Source of the DNA: CAVVZJ01 sp963752755
Lineage (GTDB): Bacteria; Planctomycetota; Planctomycetia; Isosphaerales; Isosphaeraceae
Assembly: GCA_963752755.1 (NCBI GenBank)
Contig: CAVVZJ010000001.1
Span: 1,674,001-1,738,000 of the forward strand
Length of the DNA: 64,000 nucleotides
Direction of reading: 5' to 3'
Of this stretch, positions 1-9,676 are shown piece by piece. The position numbers and the translations under genes were made by a program. The notes beneath the pieces were generated by a model. The model was not told the origin of the DNA, made no database searches, and saw only the letters and a list, made by a program, of their open reading frames with translations. Position 1 is the first letter of the stretch; every line of letters starts with the position of its first letter.

Positions 1-237
1 GAGCGGCGGCATGGGGCGTCTCCCGGGTTGAATCTCGGCTTGGGCGAAACCGGGGAAGCTGGATTCGTCAATGGTTCGAGGACACGGATGGTCAACGGCC
101 GAAACTTGCAAATCCCGGTCCTTGTGCCTTCTTGAATCTTCGCTCGTCCTCCTCGTCCTCGTCGTGCGGCTGCCCATGCCGAGTGCCCTCGCCGCGTTCC
201 TCCACGACCGCCAGTGCCGGCGCCGGGGTCGGGAGCG
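1..237. other. Window edge, no gene assigned
   Basis: I see no convincing coding region here. Reading frames on both strands lack family motifs or a recognisable ribosome binding site. The segment lies downstream of leftward genes and may be the 3' flank of the small fragment at 238-445. Confidence 0.4.
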
Positions 238-445
238 TCAGAATTCGAAGTTGATCGCGGTGAGCTGTCCCCCCTCGATCACGGCCAGGCCCCGGAGCCG
301 GAGCGACCCGACCTCCAGCCAGACTCCCTCGTTCGGCTCCGGCTCGACCGTCGAGGGATGCCCCTGCGGTCGCAAGCTGGGCCTTCCAGTCGTCGAGCGA
401 CCGCGCCGGGGCGTTCCACTCCGGGATGGCCAGGTATTCGATCAT
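238..445 (-). CDS. Short hypothetical protein or gene fragment, frameshifted
   Basis: An ATG at 445 opens a peptide starting MIEYLAIPEWNAPARSLDDW. Moving one frame near 370 extends it through a plausible acidic and hydrophobic tail ending INFEF at a TGA (238-240), about 68 residues in all. The frame at 445 is the same as that of the preceding oxidoreductase C-terminus, separated from it by one TGA and ten codons. I do not recognise the family. It could be a small downstream gene, a fragment, or noise. There is no clear Shine-Dalgarno sequence. Confidence 0.25.
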
Positions 446-475
446 CGTGCGAGCGTGCTCAACCCCGACAATCGA

Positions 476-1778
476 TCAGACTTCCGGCAGCTTCCAGGGC
501 GACCGGTATTCCTCGCGGAGCAGGTACTTGTTGGCGTCGTCGCAGTTGGTGAACCGCTCAGCCTGGCCGTCCCATTTCAGCTTCTCGCCGGTCCAGAGCG
601 CGATGTTGCCCAGGTGGCCGACGCTGCTGAGCCGGTGGCCGTACTCGAAGTGGCACGAGCAGGTCTGCCGCGACCGGATCGCATTGAGCCACTCGCGGTG
701 ATGACCCACCGATCGCGGCAAGGTCGGACCCGGAAGCGAGATCTCCACACCCTTCTCGGCGATAAATCTTGAACTCGTTGTAATTCGCCACCATCGTGGC
801 CCGCGTCCCCTGGAACATGATCCCCAGGCCCTTGTCTTCCAGGCCGTGTGAGCTGAAATCGGTCTGGCTCCAGACCATCAGGTACGGCTGGCCCTCGGGG
901 GTCTTGTACTCATAAACGACCTCCAGCGAGTCGGGTGTCTCGGCGTTGTCATCCAGCGCGTAACGCCCGCCGCTGGCGGTGATCGTCTCGGGGTACGAGA
1001 CGCCCATCGCCCAGTGGACCGGATCGACGATGTGGCAGCAGAAATCCGTGAGGATGCCGCCGCCGTAATCCCAGAAGTACCGCCAGTTGAACAGGAAACG
1101 GTTCGGGTTGAACGGCCGATCGGGCGCGGGGCCGAGCCAGAAGTTGTAATCGAGGCCGGCGGGCGGGTTCGTGTCGGACGGGTGATCCAGGCCCGAACGC
1201 TCGGCGGCCATCCAGACCCGCGTCTTGGCGATCTTGCCCAGCACACCCGACTGGACGATCTCCACGACCCGGTGATAGTTCTCCGTGGCGTGGATCAGGT
1301 TCCCCATCTGGGTGACACGCTGGTGCTTCTTCGCCGCGTCCGCCATCCGACGGCTCTCGCCGATCCGGTACGCCAGCGGCTTCTCGCAATAGACGTCCTT
1401 GCCCGCCTGACACGCCAGGATCGTCGGGATCGCATGCCAGTGATCCGGCGTGGCGACGACCACCGCGTCGATGTCCTTGCGATCGAGCACGCGGCGGAAA
1501 TCCGGGTAATCGTCTGGCTTGCCTCCGGCCGACTCCTTCGCCTTGAGCCGGTTCGGCTCATACACGTCGCAGACCGCGGCCACGGCGACGTCGGGCATCC
1601 CCTTGAAGATATTCAGCAGCCCCGACCCCATGCCGCCGACGCCGATGAAGCCGAGCACGATCTTGTCGTTGGCCGAGTTCGACGCCTGAGCCTTCGGCTC
1701 ATCGGCGCGAGCGATCAGGCCTCCTGCGGCGAGGGCCGACGAGGCGGCCAGGAAGTCGCGACGGGTCACGTTCGTCAT
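476..1778 (-). CDS. Gfo/Idh/MocA-family oxidoreductase, Tat-exported, frameshifted
   Basis: This is an NAD(P)-dependent sugar or sugar-derivative oxidoreductase. The N-terminus has a twin-arginine signal (RRDFLAASSALAAGG), so it probably acts in the periplasm. A Rossmann motif GFIGVGGMGSG follows near residues 43-53, then the family CEKPLA motif with its catalytic lysine. The first 340 or so residues read in one frame to EFKIYRREG. The conserved C-terminus (HHREWLNAIRSR, then GHLGNIALW, ending SPWKLPEV) continues in another frame from about 748 to the TGA at 476. One indel near 745-755 therefore splits the gene. GGAGCC lies about ten bases before the ATG. The substrate cannot be predicted. 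Confidence 0.85.
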
Positions 1779-1907
1779 GGCGGTGGGCTCCGAACCGGAC
1801 TGGTCCTTCCCGCGCGTGGCTTCGCGGCGGGTTCTCGGCCCTTAGGCGTATCAGACCCGAGCCCCCGCCTCAAGAACCGACCGCCCGGAGTCGTCCACTG
1901 CTCCGCC

Positions 1908-3124
1908 TCAATCCTTCTCCTTCTCCGTGCCCTCCGCCTTCAACGCCACCGGGTCCGCCTCCACCTTGATCCGGAAGAGCCCATACGGCTTTTCCCGCCG
2001 GTCCTTCCCCTTGTGGAACTTCGCCTGCCGGTGGAGCTGGTTGGCGATGACGTAGAGCGACCCGTCATGTCCGATCGCGAGCGTGTCGGGCCAGAGCAGG
2101 CGCGGGTCGTGGGCGAGTGTCTCGATCGTGCCGTCGGGCGACCACCGGAGCACGGCGTTATGCTCGTACTCGGTCAGGTAGACCCGCCCCTCGGCGTCGG
2201 ATTCCAGGCCGTCCGATGCCCCTTTCGAGCCGTGGTCGATGAGCGTTCGCGACACCTCGAGGTCCGACATCTGCGGGTCCGCCAGGGCGTCGATGTTGAC
2301 ACTGTAAAGATGTCGGCCGGCGAGTGCGCAGTAATAGAGGCGGCGGCCGTCGTGGCCGATCGCGATGCCGTCGGAACCGATCTTCAGCGGCTCCGGCGGA
2401 CCGTCCTCCGGCGCTGCATCAGGACACGACCCTCGACGATCGGCAGGAAATCCGCCTCCGCGTGGGTCGAGGGATGGTCGTTCAGCTTCCGCCAGCTCTC
2501 GCCCGAGGCCAGATCGACCACGACGATCCCGTTGGGCCCCTTCGCCGACGAGTCGGTGATGAACGCCATCCCGCCCTCGCCGCGTCGAAGATCGAACCGC
2601 ACGTCGTTCAGGTACGACGACGGCAGCGCCACATTTTCGGGAAAGGTGATCGTCTTGAAGACCTCGTTCTTCTCCAGGTCGATCCCGACCAGCTTCGGCC
2701 CGCCCGGTGTGATCCGATTCATCTCCATGCTGGCCGGGTCGAGCACCCAGAGCCGGTCCTGCGGATCGACCACGACGCTCTGCACGCAGAGGAAGTGCTT
2801 GGCCGGTTCGGCCGTGTCCGCCTCGTTGATCTCCTCATTGGGATAAGCCGACGCCTTCCCATCCTTGACCTCGGCCACCGAGTATTTCACCGCGTCGCCC
2901 CAGTGCGGGAAGCAGACGAAGATCCGACCCGACTTCGAGACGGTCACGCCCGTCGGCATCATGTCGTCAAACGTGGCGACCACCTCCAGCTCCCCGACCG
3001 TCTTTTCCCGCGCCAGGTCGGATTCCTGGTCCTTCTGGACCTTCGCCTTCTTCTCGTCCTGCGCCGCCACGACCACAGCGGCCAGACACAACACCACGCC
3101 CAGGACGCTCAACACGCGACTCAT
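1908..3124 (-). CDS. Secreted Yellow/major royal jelly-like beta-propeller protein, frameshifted
   Basis: An N-terminal signal peptide (MSRVLSVLGVVLCLAAVVVAAQ) is followed by the Yellow/MRJP-type pattern: LWVLDPASMEMN, YLNDVRFDLRRGEGGMAFI, then a DSSAKGPNGIVVVDL segment. The family is related to SMP-30/gluconolactonase propellers; bacterial members are secreted and of unknown substrate. The first 260 or so residues are in one frame. The remainder (PEDGPPEPLKIGSDG, then AIGHDGRRLYYC, to EGTEKEKD) is in another, so there is one indel near 2410-2425. A strong GGAGG lies just before the ATG at 3124, which decides the start. The reconstructed length of about 405 residues is normal for the family. 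Confidence 0.8.
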
Positions 3125-3188
3125 CGAAGACCTCCGGAGTTCAACAAGGCTGATGATTTGATGGGAACCAAGGGCGGGTTCGCCCCCC

Positions 3189-3653
3189 TCAACGGCGCGC
3201 GGCCTCGATCGCGTCATGCGCCGCTCCGCCTCCATGACCGGCCGTGGCGACCGGCACCGCGCGAAAATCGCCCCGGAGCGCCTTCAACGCCGTCCGTTCC
3301 TCAGTAATCTCCTCGGCCGTGCGGAACCCGAGCCGCCGCAGGATCGGCACCGGCGGACACCATCCCTGCAACGCATGCTGGAGCAAGAACCCGGCGACCG
3401 CCGCGGGCAGCAGGTAAAACCGCCGGTCCACCGTCGCCCCCAGCCCCAGCCCGATCAAGGCGAACGACGCCGCATTGGCCTCCAGCGTCCTCTCGATGTC
3501 CCATTCTCGGTCGAGTTCTTGCAGCCTCCGTTCAACAGCCGCTGGCCCGAGCGCTTGATGATGGGCCACACTCTGTTCGGTCTCGCGTCGGATGCGCTCA
3601 TTGATGGCTTCGGCGGTATTCTCGGCCACGCGGGCCGTGGTGGCGGGCAGCAT
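3189..3653 (-). CDS. DUF2892 (YgaP-type) membrane protein
   Basis: This 154-residue protein has a soluble, partly helical N-terminus (residues 1-60), then two membrane segments (about 61-90, FALIGLGLGATV and YLLPAAVAGFLLQHAL). The signature GWCPPVPILRRLGFRTAEEI follows, then an acidic/basic tail. The GWCPPxPxLRRLG motif and the short helical pair are those of the inner-membrane DUF2892 domain found alone or fused to rhodanese domains. No rhodanese domain is present here. The role is unknown; some relatives are linked to sulfur or thiosulfate handling, which is not demonstrated here. Confidence 0.7.
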   Translation of the reverse strand: MLPATTARVAENTAEAINERIRRETEQSVAHHQALGPAAVERRLQELDREWDIERTLEANAASFALIGLGLGATVDRRFYLLPAAVAGFLLQHALQGWCPPVPILRRLGFRTAEEITEERTALKALRGDFRAVPVATAGHGGGAAHDAIEAARR

Positions 3654-3789
3654 GCTCGGGCCTCCTTCCGGGATTCCGCGTCATTTCACGGGCTTCGACG
3701 CTGCAAATCCCGGACCCGACCCAGCTTTCGATGCCGCCGCCGTGACCTTCGCCTGGCAACCGGCATCGCGTCACGCGCCTCCCTGACGA

Positions 3790-5381
3790 TCAGGCGTTCT
3801 GAAGATATTTCGGCAGGTTGAGCGTGGGATCGTTCGGCCGCGTGTTGTAACGGCCCGGCTCGAACTGCGCATCGCGATCGAGCGGCCGACCGATATGGAT
3901 CGAGTTTCGCAAGGCGGAATTGACGACGTAATACTCGAAGTCCTCCTCGCTCAGCCCGTGAACCGTCATCGACTGGGCCGTCAGGACTCGACTGGCGATC
4001 ACCTCGCGCAGGGTATGGTCAAGGTCCCGGCCATAGCGCCGTTCGAGGAAGCGGATCAGCTCCTGGCGATCCTTGGTCTTCCAGTTGAAGGTCTCGCCGT
4101 CTCCCCCCTCGTAGAACCGGGTCACCGCCTTGATCGAGGCCTTCAACACGGCGATGCCGTCCGGCACCTGGCCGGCCTCGCAGAAGGTATTGGTGATGTT
4201 GTCGAAACGCTTGGCGAGTTCCTGCTCGCCGTTCTTCTCGGTAATGACCCGCGCCACCAGGTTCGCTACCGCCGCGCCGACGATCCAGAGGCCGCGATCC
4301 GGGGTGCTGAAGGCCACGACCGTCCGCTTCTTGTCCTTCCCGAACCGCTGGGTCTTGTCCCAGCGAGGCTCGACCTCCTGGCGGAGGCTCTCATCAAGGA
4401 TGTCCCAGCGCCTCCGCTCATCTTCGCGTCCGGTCCGGTCGCGTAGATGAGCTGGTGGACCAGGACACTTTGCTGGCCCGTCTTCTCCCCCGATTCTCCC
4501 TGCAACTCCTTCTCGAAATGGAGCAGGAGCCGCGGCCTGGAGGGATTAGTCTCGTCCAGGACTTCAATCTCGCGGATCGTGCCCACGTACCGGGTTTTGT
4601 TACGCTTCGCTTCCGCGATGACGGTCTCGTTCCTCTTCACGTGATCGGCCCGATTGAAGCTCGCCGCCGAGCCAGCGACCCACATCGTCCGATTCGACTG
4701 ATTCGTACCAAAGTACGAGTGGTTGAAGTCCCACGTCGAGGTGCGCGAACCGCCGTAAATCATCACGATCTTCTCGCTCACGGCGACCTTGTTGAGATAC
4801 TCCGCGCCTCCTATCAGCTCCGGGAAGTCCCGGCTCTGATCGCGGAGGCGCTCGTGATTCGAGATGATGAAGTCTCTCGCCCCGATTCCGCTCGGGATCG
4901 ACGTTGAGCCCGCTCCCGTGGCGACGATCACCTTCGTCGTCGTGAACCGCGCCGTGTTCCCCGTCTCCAGGTTGGCGGTCACCTCGAACTCTTGACCCAG
5001 GCGCTTGACGGCCGTGACCCGCCCCTTGGTGAAGTCCAGCGTGTACCCCTTCAACCGCGAAGCTTCCGCGATCTTCTGCTTCATGGCATCCTGCTGAGAT
5101 ACATATTCTGAGGTGTCAAGCCACTGTTGATTGCCATTCTGATTCCGCGGCTGGTGCGCGTTCATCACGGTCGAGACGAGATCCTTGTGCTGCCCCACGC
5201 CATGCTTTTCCCCTTGCTTCAGGCCGCCCTCGATCCCCCTCCAGATGTCGGTTTCCCCAATAACCTTGGTCTTATTCATGGGAAACTTGCCCGCCTTCGC
5301 CTCGCCGTTCAGGGCACCGTAGAGAAACGTCAGCGCGCTGGAGCCCATCCCGATCACGATCATGTCGAAATCCGGCATCAT
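3790..5381 (-). CDS. FAD/NAD(P)-binding oxidoreductase-like protein, frameshifted
   Basis: The N-terminus (MIVIGMGSSALTFLYG) resembles the dinucleotide-binding strand-turn-helix of flavoprotein oxidoreductases. A second motif, VIVATGAGSTS, lies near residues 155-165, and YATGPD lies near 325, as in pyridine nucleotide-disulfide type folds. After YATGPDAKMSGGAG the frame changes near 4415-4425, in a short G run, and continues as DILDESLRQEV through FSTPDRGLWIVGAAVANL to LPKYLQNA. The reconstructed length is about 530 residues. AAGGAG five bases before the ATG gives a confident start. I cannot name the substrate or subfamily. The long middle region (SYFGTNQSNRTMWVAGSA) does not match a family I know. 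Confidence 0.65.
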
Positions 5382-5964
5382 TTTGCTCCTTGAATGGGTC
5401 CAGGATCAGTCCGTTTGTTGCGCCTGATCAGGGACCTCGAAGCCAGATCGCTTCTTTCTCTGGCGATAAACCGGCGAAATACGCTGCCCTGGACTACGGT
5501 GGTCCCGTGCCGGGTGTGACAATCGCCTCGGCTCCGGCGACGGACACCGGGACGACCCGACAGCACTCGTCCCCCCCCCCGTAACTCGCCCAAAACGGCC
5601 ACGCGGCGATCGGCCCCGCCTTCGATGCATCGACCTCGCGCCACGATTCACCCACCATTCTGGCCGTGATCCCGACCCTCGCAACCTCACCGGAACGTCT
5701 TTGGATGAGGAAGCCTTCGTAAGCCGGGCGTCACCAGATCGTCCATCCCAGCGATCGAGCCCACAACGATCGGTCGCTTCGGCACCGAGGATTGCCCCGG
5801 CCCGGTCGTGGCCAACGGAAGCTTGAGGAAAAAGTCCAGAAAAGGTGATAACGCCTCCCTCTCATTTCGATAATCAGGAGAAACGGACGCGCCGCCGTCC
5901 GCCGCGCCCGCATGCCCGACAAACCGACGCCGATCGCCACCCCTTGACGCCGAGGGCCCCACCC
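5382..5964. other. Intergenic region with leader of the next gene
   Basis: This divergent gap lies between the FAD protein and the family protein starting at 5965. It contains a run of ten C residues near 5572-5581. From about 5833 a leader carries AAAAGGTGATAA and then GAGGGCCCCACCC directly before the ATG. The leader resembles that of the paralog at 38713-40002. No other gene is evident. Confidence 0.5.
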
Positions 5965-7185
5965 ATGACGCCGACTCCCGACGACGCCGCGCCCCAGCCC
6001 ATCGACCCCCTCGACCCCAAGGTCCTCGCCTCGCTCGGCCTGACCCCGCCCGGTACCCGCGCCACCGGACCGAAGACCGTCGCCGGCAAGGCTCGCAGCC
6101 GGGTCAATGCCGTCAAGCATGGTCTCCGCTGCCAGGTCGTCGAGCCGCCCGATCAGCGCCAGAAGATCGCGGAGCGTGTCGCCGAATGGACCGACGCCAT
6201 GAAACCCACCGACCCCCTCCAGCGCTGGCTCGTCGCCCGCGCCGCCACCGCCTCCGTCCGGCTCGATCGCTGCGTCGAACGCGAGAACCTCGCCCTGGAG
6301 GAGAACACCGCTGCCGCCGAGCGGGCATTCTTCCGACGCCGCCGCGCCTGGGCCCGTCGGACCGGCCAGAAGCTCCAGGCCGACCCCCGCCGCGCCTACG
6401 CCCTTCTCACCGCCTCCGCCTTCGGTTGCGACTGGCTGATCGCCCGCTTCGACGACCTCGCCGCCGATCTGGAGATGCCGGGCGGCTACTGGTCCCGCGC
6501 CGAGTTCCTCCGCTGCCTGCTCCTGCTCGGCTTCGACTACGACCGCATCCCCCCCGGCCAACCGGTCGTCGCCCGGCTCTACCGCGACCACCTCGCCGCC
6601 GACCGCGCCCCCAACCCCGACGAGGTCGAGGCGTTCCTGAACCTCGACACGAAGCCCCTCGCACCGGCCGACCGCGCCGCCGCGCAGCGTCTGGCCCTCG
6701 GCGACCGCGAGTCGGCCCGCCGCCGCCTGCTCGCCTTCGTCCGCGACGAGCAAGAACGCCTGCACCAGCTCCGCCAGGTCCTCTGGAACGACCACGACGT
6801 CCCCGCGCTCGAAGCCGCCTGCGACCGCGCCCGAACCTTCGATGCCAGCCCCGAGGCCTCCCTGGCGCGACGCTATGAATCGGCCCAGGCCCTGGAGCTG
6901 CACCGCCACCTCAACGATCTCCATCGTGCCCGCCGAGCCGGCGACACTCCCGGCGACGCCGGTGCGCCGAACGAACGTCAAGATGGAGAAGATCACGACG
7001 CAAGTTCGAAATTGTCAATAGGTTCCGAATCCCAATTGTCTCCCTCGCAAGCGTCCCCGACACTGCCCGAAGGCGTTCCGGATGCATCGCCGGGGCGTCC
7101 GGGAGACGTCGTCGGATGGGGACGAAGCGACTCCCGCAAGGTCGGGAGAGAGGCCAGGAAGCGGGCGAGGAGGAAGCGGCGGTGA
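5965..7185 (+). CDS. GKARSxxNAxKHGL family hypothetical protein, copy 1
   Basis: A protein of about 406 residues, rich in Arg, Ala and charged helices. The N-terminal third holds the basic motif TVAGKARSRVNAVKHGL (about residues 34-50) followed by an LQRWLVARAATASVRLDR-type helix. The rest is predicted helical with no catalytic signature. The paralog at 38713-40002 shares SEGKARSSRNALKHGL and the same helix order. ATG 5965 was chosen because both copies begin just before the basic motif and share a leader; an in-frame GTG at 5845 would add 40 low-complexity residues. The tail (from about 370) is Ser/Pro rich and ends RKRARRKRR. Function is unknown. The multi-copy basic motif suggests nucleic-acid binding, which is inference. 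Confidence 0.7.
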   Translation: MTPTPDDAAPQPIDPLDPKVLASLGLTPPGTRATGPKTVAGKARSRVNAVKHGLRCQVVEPPDQRQKIAERVAEWTDAMKPTDPLQRWLVARAATASVRLDRCVERENLALEENTAAAERAFFRRRRAWARRTGQKLQADPRRAYALLTASAFGCDWLIARFDDLAADLEMPGGYWSRAEFLRCLLLLGFDYDRIPPGQPVVARLYRDHLAADRAPNPDEVEAFLNLDTKPLAPADRAAAQRLALGDRESARRRLLAFVRDEQERLHQLRQVLWNDHDVPALEAACDRARTFDASPEASLARRYESAQALELHRHLNDLHRARRAGDTPGDAGAPNERQDGEDHDASSKLSIGSESQLSPSQASPTLPEGVPDASPGRPGDVVGWGRSDSRKVGREARKRARRKRR

Positions 7186-7369
7186 GTCGACCGACCATCC
7201 TGAGGAAACCCCGGGCGGCCAGGGCTCGCGGGCCAGGATTCCGGAACCGGTCCGCCCCGGCGTCCGACCTTGCTCCCTCTTGAAGCCGGGTTGTACACTT
7301 CACAGGTGGACGAAGCGACGGACCGATTCCGGAAGTGGGCCCATTGATGCGCCAGGGAACCAGAAAACG

Positions 7370-8102
7370 ATGACGCCGTCGCCCGGGGCCCCGCTGGAGA
7401 TCTACCTGCTCGGCCTGGTCGAGTGCGAGGATGTCCAGAACCTCCAGCGCCGGCTCGTCTACGACTTCGGCGAGCGCGACGGGGCGGCCCTCGTGCTCTG
7501 CGAGCACCCGCCGATCATCACGGTCGGCCGCTCCGGAAGCCGCGCGCACATCCGGGCCGATGAGGTCGAGCTTCACGCCTGGGGAATCCGCCGCGCGCTG
7601 GGTCAATCGCGGCGGCGGGGCGGTGCTCCACCTGCCCGGCCAGCTCGTCGCCTCCGTGATCCTGCCCCTGCGGCCCCTCGGCCTGGATGTTCAGGGGCAC
7701 GTCGACCACCTCCACCAGGCGATTCTCAACACCCTCGCCGAATTTGACCTGACCGGCTCGACCTGCCCTGGCTTTCCGGGCGTCTTCCTCGGCGACGATC
7801 GGGTCGCCACGGTCGGCGTGGCGGTCAGCCGCTGGATCGCCTATCACGGCCTGACCCTCAACGTCGGCCCCTTCCTCGCCCCCTTCGGCTTGCTGGAGGA
7901 GCCCGGCCCCGGCGACCGGCCCCTGAGTCAGACGTCGATGGAGGCCCGCCGCCAGCGACCGACCCCGATGGCGAAGGTCCGCGAGTCCTTGATCCGCCAG
8001 ATCGAGGAAACCTTCGGCCTGGAACAGCACGTCGTCTTCACCGACCACCCCTTGATCCGTCGGAAAGCGCCCCGCCATGTCTTCGCCCAGAGCCTCCGCT
8101 GA
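7370..8102 (+). CDS. lipB: Octanoyltransferase (lipoate biosynthesis), frameshifted
   Basis: LipB moves the octanoyl group from acyl-carrier protein to target lipoyl domains in the cytoplasm. The first segment (LEIYLLGLVECEDV, then LCEHPPIITVGRSGS) carries the conserved HPPIITxGR motif. After HAWGI the frame changes near 7585-7600. The second segment continues with RWVNRGGGAVLHLPGQLVA (the RGG..xxHxPGQL active-site region) and CPGFPGVFLGDDRVATVGVAVSRW, with a cysteine in the conserved position. One indel explains the break. The stop overlaps the start of lipA by 26 bases. ATG 7370 is the first start in frame with the first segment that fits the family length. Confidence 0.88.
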
Positions 8103-9021
8103 CCCCTTGCCGATCGTCGGCCAGGAACCCGACCCGAGCCCCCCTCCGCGGCGTCGCTTGCCGGAGTGGCTCAAGCGCCCGATCCCCTCGTCGGGTGGCC
8201 TGGGGATGACGCGGGCCCTGGTCGAGGAACTCGGCCTGGAAACCGTCTGCGAGAGTGCCCGCTGTCCGAACCGCTCCGAGTGCTGGACCCGCCGCACGGC
8301 GACGTTCATGGTCCTCGGCGAGGTCTGCACGCGCCCATGCGGCTTTTGCGCCGTGCCCCGCGGCAAGCCCCAGCCGCCCGCCCTCGACGAGCCCGACCGC
8401 CTCGCCGAAGCCTGTGCCCGGCTCGGCCTGAAGCACGTCGTCATCACCAGCGTCACCCGCGACGACCTCCCCGACGGCGGCGCCGACCACTTCCGCCGCT
8501 GCGTCCTGGCCGTCCGCGACCGCACCGGCGCCACCATCGAGGTCCTCACCCCCGACTTCGACGGCGACACCGCCGCCCTCGACGTCGTCCTTTCCGCCCG
8601 GCCCGAGGTCTTCAACCACAACCTCGAAACCGTCGCCCGCCTCCAGCGCCACGTCCGCCGCAAGAGCCAGTATTCTGTCAGCCTCGGCGTCCTCCGGTAC
8701 GTCAAGCAGACCCACCCCTCCATCCGCACCAAGAGCGGCCTGATGCTCGGCCTCGGTGAGACGACCGAGGAGGTCTTCGAAGCCCTCGCCGACCTCCGCT
8801 CCGCCGGTTGCGACCTCCTGACCCTCGGCCAGTACCTCCAGCCCTCCCCCCGCCACCTCCCCGTCGAGCGCTACCTCCCCCCCGCCGAATTCGACGAGCT
8901 CGGCCGCCTCGCCCGCCGCCTCGGTTTCCTCGACGTCGCCAGCGGCCCCTTCGTCCGCTCCAGTTACCACGCCGACGCGATGGCCCGCGTGGAAACCCAG
9001 GCCGACCAGGAGGCCGAATGA
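8077..9021 (+). CDS. lipA: Lipoyl synthase, radical SAM
   Basis: LipA inserts two sulfur atoms into protein-bound octanoyl groups using radical SAM chemistry and an auxiliary iron-sulfur cluster. All hallmark residues are visible: the auxiliary cluster motif CESARCPNRSECW (CX4CX5C), the radical SAM motif CTRPCGFC (CX3CX2C), and the C-terminal RSSYHAD containing the serine that ligates the auxiliary cluster. The length of 314 residues is usual. The gene overlaps lipB upstream and its TGA overlaps the next ATG, so lipB-lipA-uma2 are probably translated from one message. Confidence 0.96.
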   Translation: MSSPRASADPLPIVGQEPDPSPPPRRRLPEWLKRPIPSSGGLGMTRALVEELGLETVCESARCPNRSECWTRRTATFMVLGEVCTRPCGFCAVPRGKPQPPALDEPDRLAEACARLGLKHVVITSVTRDDLPDGGADHFRRCVLAVRDRTGATIEVLTPDFDGDTAALDVVLSARPEVFNHNLETVARLQRHVRRKSQYSVSLGVLRYVKQTHPSIRTKSGLMLGLGETTEEVFEALADLRSAGCDLLTLGQYLQPSPRHLPVERYLPPAEFDELGRLARRLGFLDVASGPFVRSSYHADAMARVETQADQEAE

Positions 9022-9665
9022 TGTCCACCGAGACCCAGCACGCCCCGACCCCCATCCGCCCGCAACGCCCCGCACGTCGCCGGGGCGGCCAGCTCTACCG
9101 ACTCAGCCTCGATCAGTATCAGAAAATGATCGAGGCGGGTATCTTGAACGCCGGGACGCCGATCGTCCTTCTTGACGGACTCCTGGTGACGAAGTTGACC
9201 AAGGGTAATCCTCACGAGACGGCCACTTATCTCTGTCTCGAATCCCTCCGCGCCATCCTGCCGGCTGGCTGGTACGTCCGCAAGGAGAGCCCGGTTGCCC
9301 TGCCCGGCGGTCCCGACGTCGGCGATAGCGTCCCCGAGCCGGACCTCTCCGTCGTCCGTGGCTCGATCCGCGACTACACCTCTCGGACACCTGGCCCCCG
9401 CGACGTAGCCCTCGCCGTCGAGGTCGCCGCTTCGAGCCTGGCCGAAGACCGCGAGGGACTCGTCCGCTACGCCAGAGCGGAAATCCCGTTCACCTGGATC
9501 GTGAACCTCCCCTCCCGTTGCGTCGAGATCTATTCCCGGCCGACCGGCCCCGGCCCCGACCCCCGTTACACCGAATCCCGCACCTTCAGCGCCTCGGAGA
9601 GCGTCCCCCTGGTCCTCGACGGCCGCGAGATCGCCCCGATCCCCGTCGCCGACCTCCTCCCTTGA
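9018..9665 (+). CDS. Uma2-family (DUF820) protein
   Basis: A protein of 215 residues with the Uma2 pattern: LYRLSLDQYQKMIEAGIL, a variable strand block, SVPEPDLSVVRGSIRDY, ALAVEVAASSLAEDREG, then YARAEIPFTWIVNLPSRCVEIYS. The EPDLxVV and VEVxxSS segments correspond to the restriction-endonuclease-like (PD-(D/E)XK) core of the family; the family's cellular role is not established. The ATGATG start overlaps the lipA stop codon, placing it inside a core metabolic operon, probably through translational coupling. It is paralogous to 35051-35695. Confidence 0.82.
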   Translation: MMSTETQHAPTPIRPQRPARRRGGQLYRLSLDQYQKMIEAGILNAGTPIVLLDGLLVTKLTKGNPHETATYLCLESLRAILPAGWYVRKESPVALPGGPDVGDSVPEPDLSVVRGSIRDYTSRTPGPRDVALAVEVAASSLAEDREGLVRYARAEIPFTWIVNLPSRCVEIYSRPTGPGPDPRYTESRTFSASESVPLVLDGREIAPIPVADLLP

Positions 9666-9676
9666 GCCAGACACCA

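Noticed and set aside
5731..6996. A 421-codon leftward open frame
   Set aside because: It lies antisense to the family gene at 5965-7185, is a Gly/Ala/Val-rich shadow typical of high-GC coding DNA, and has no motif or ribosome binding site.
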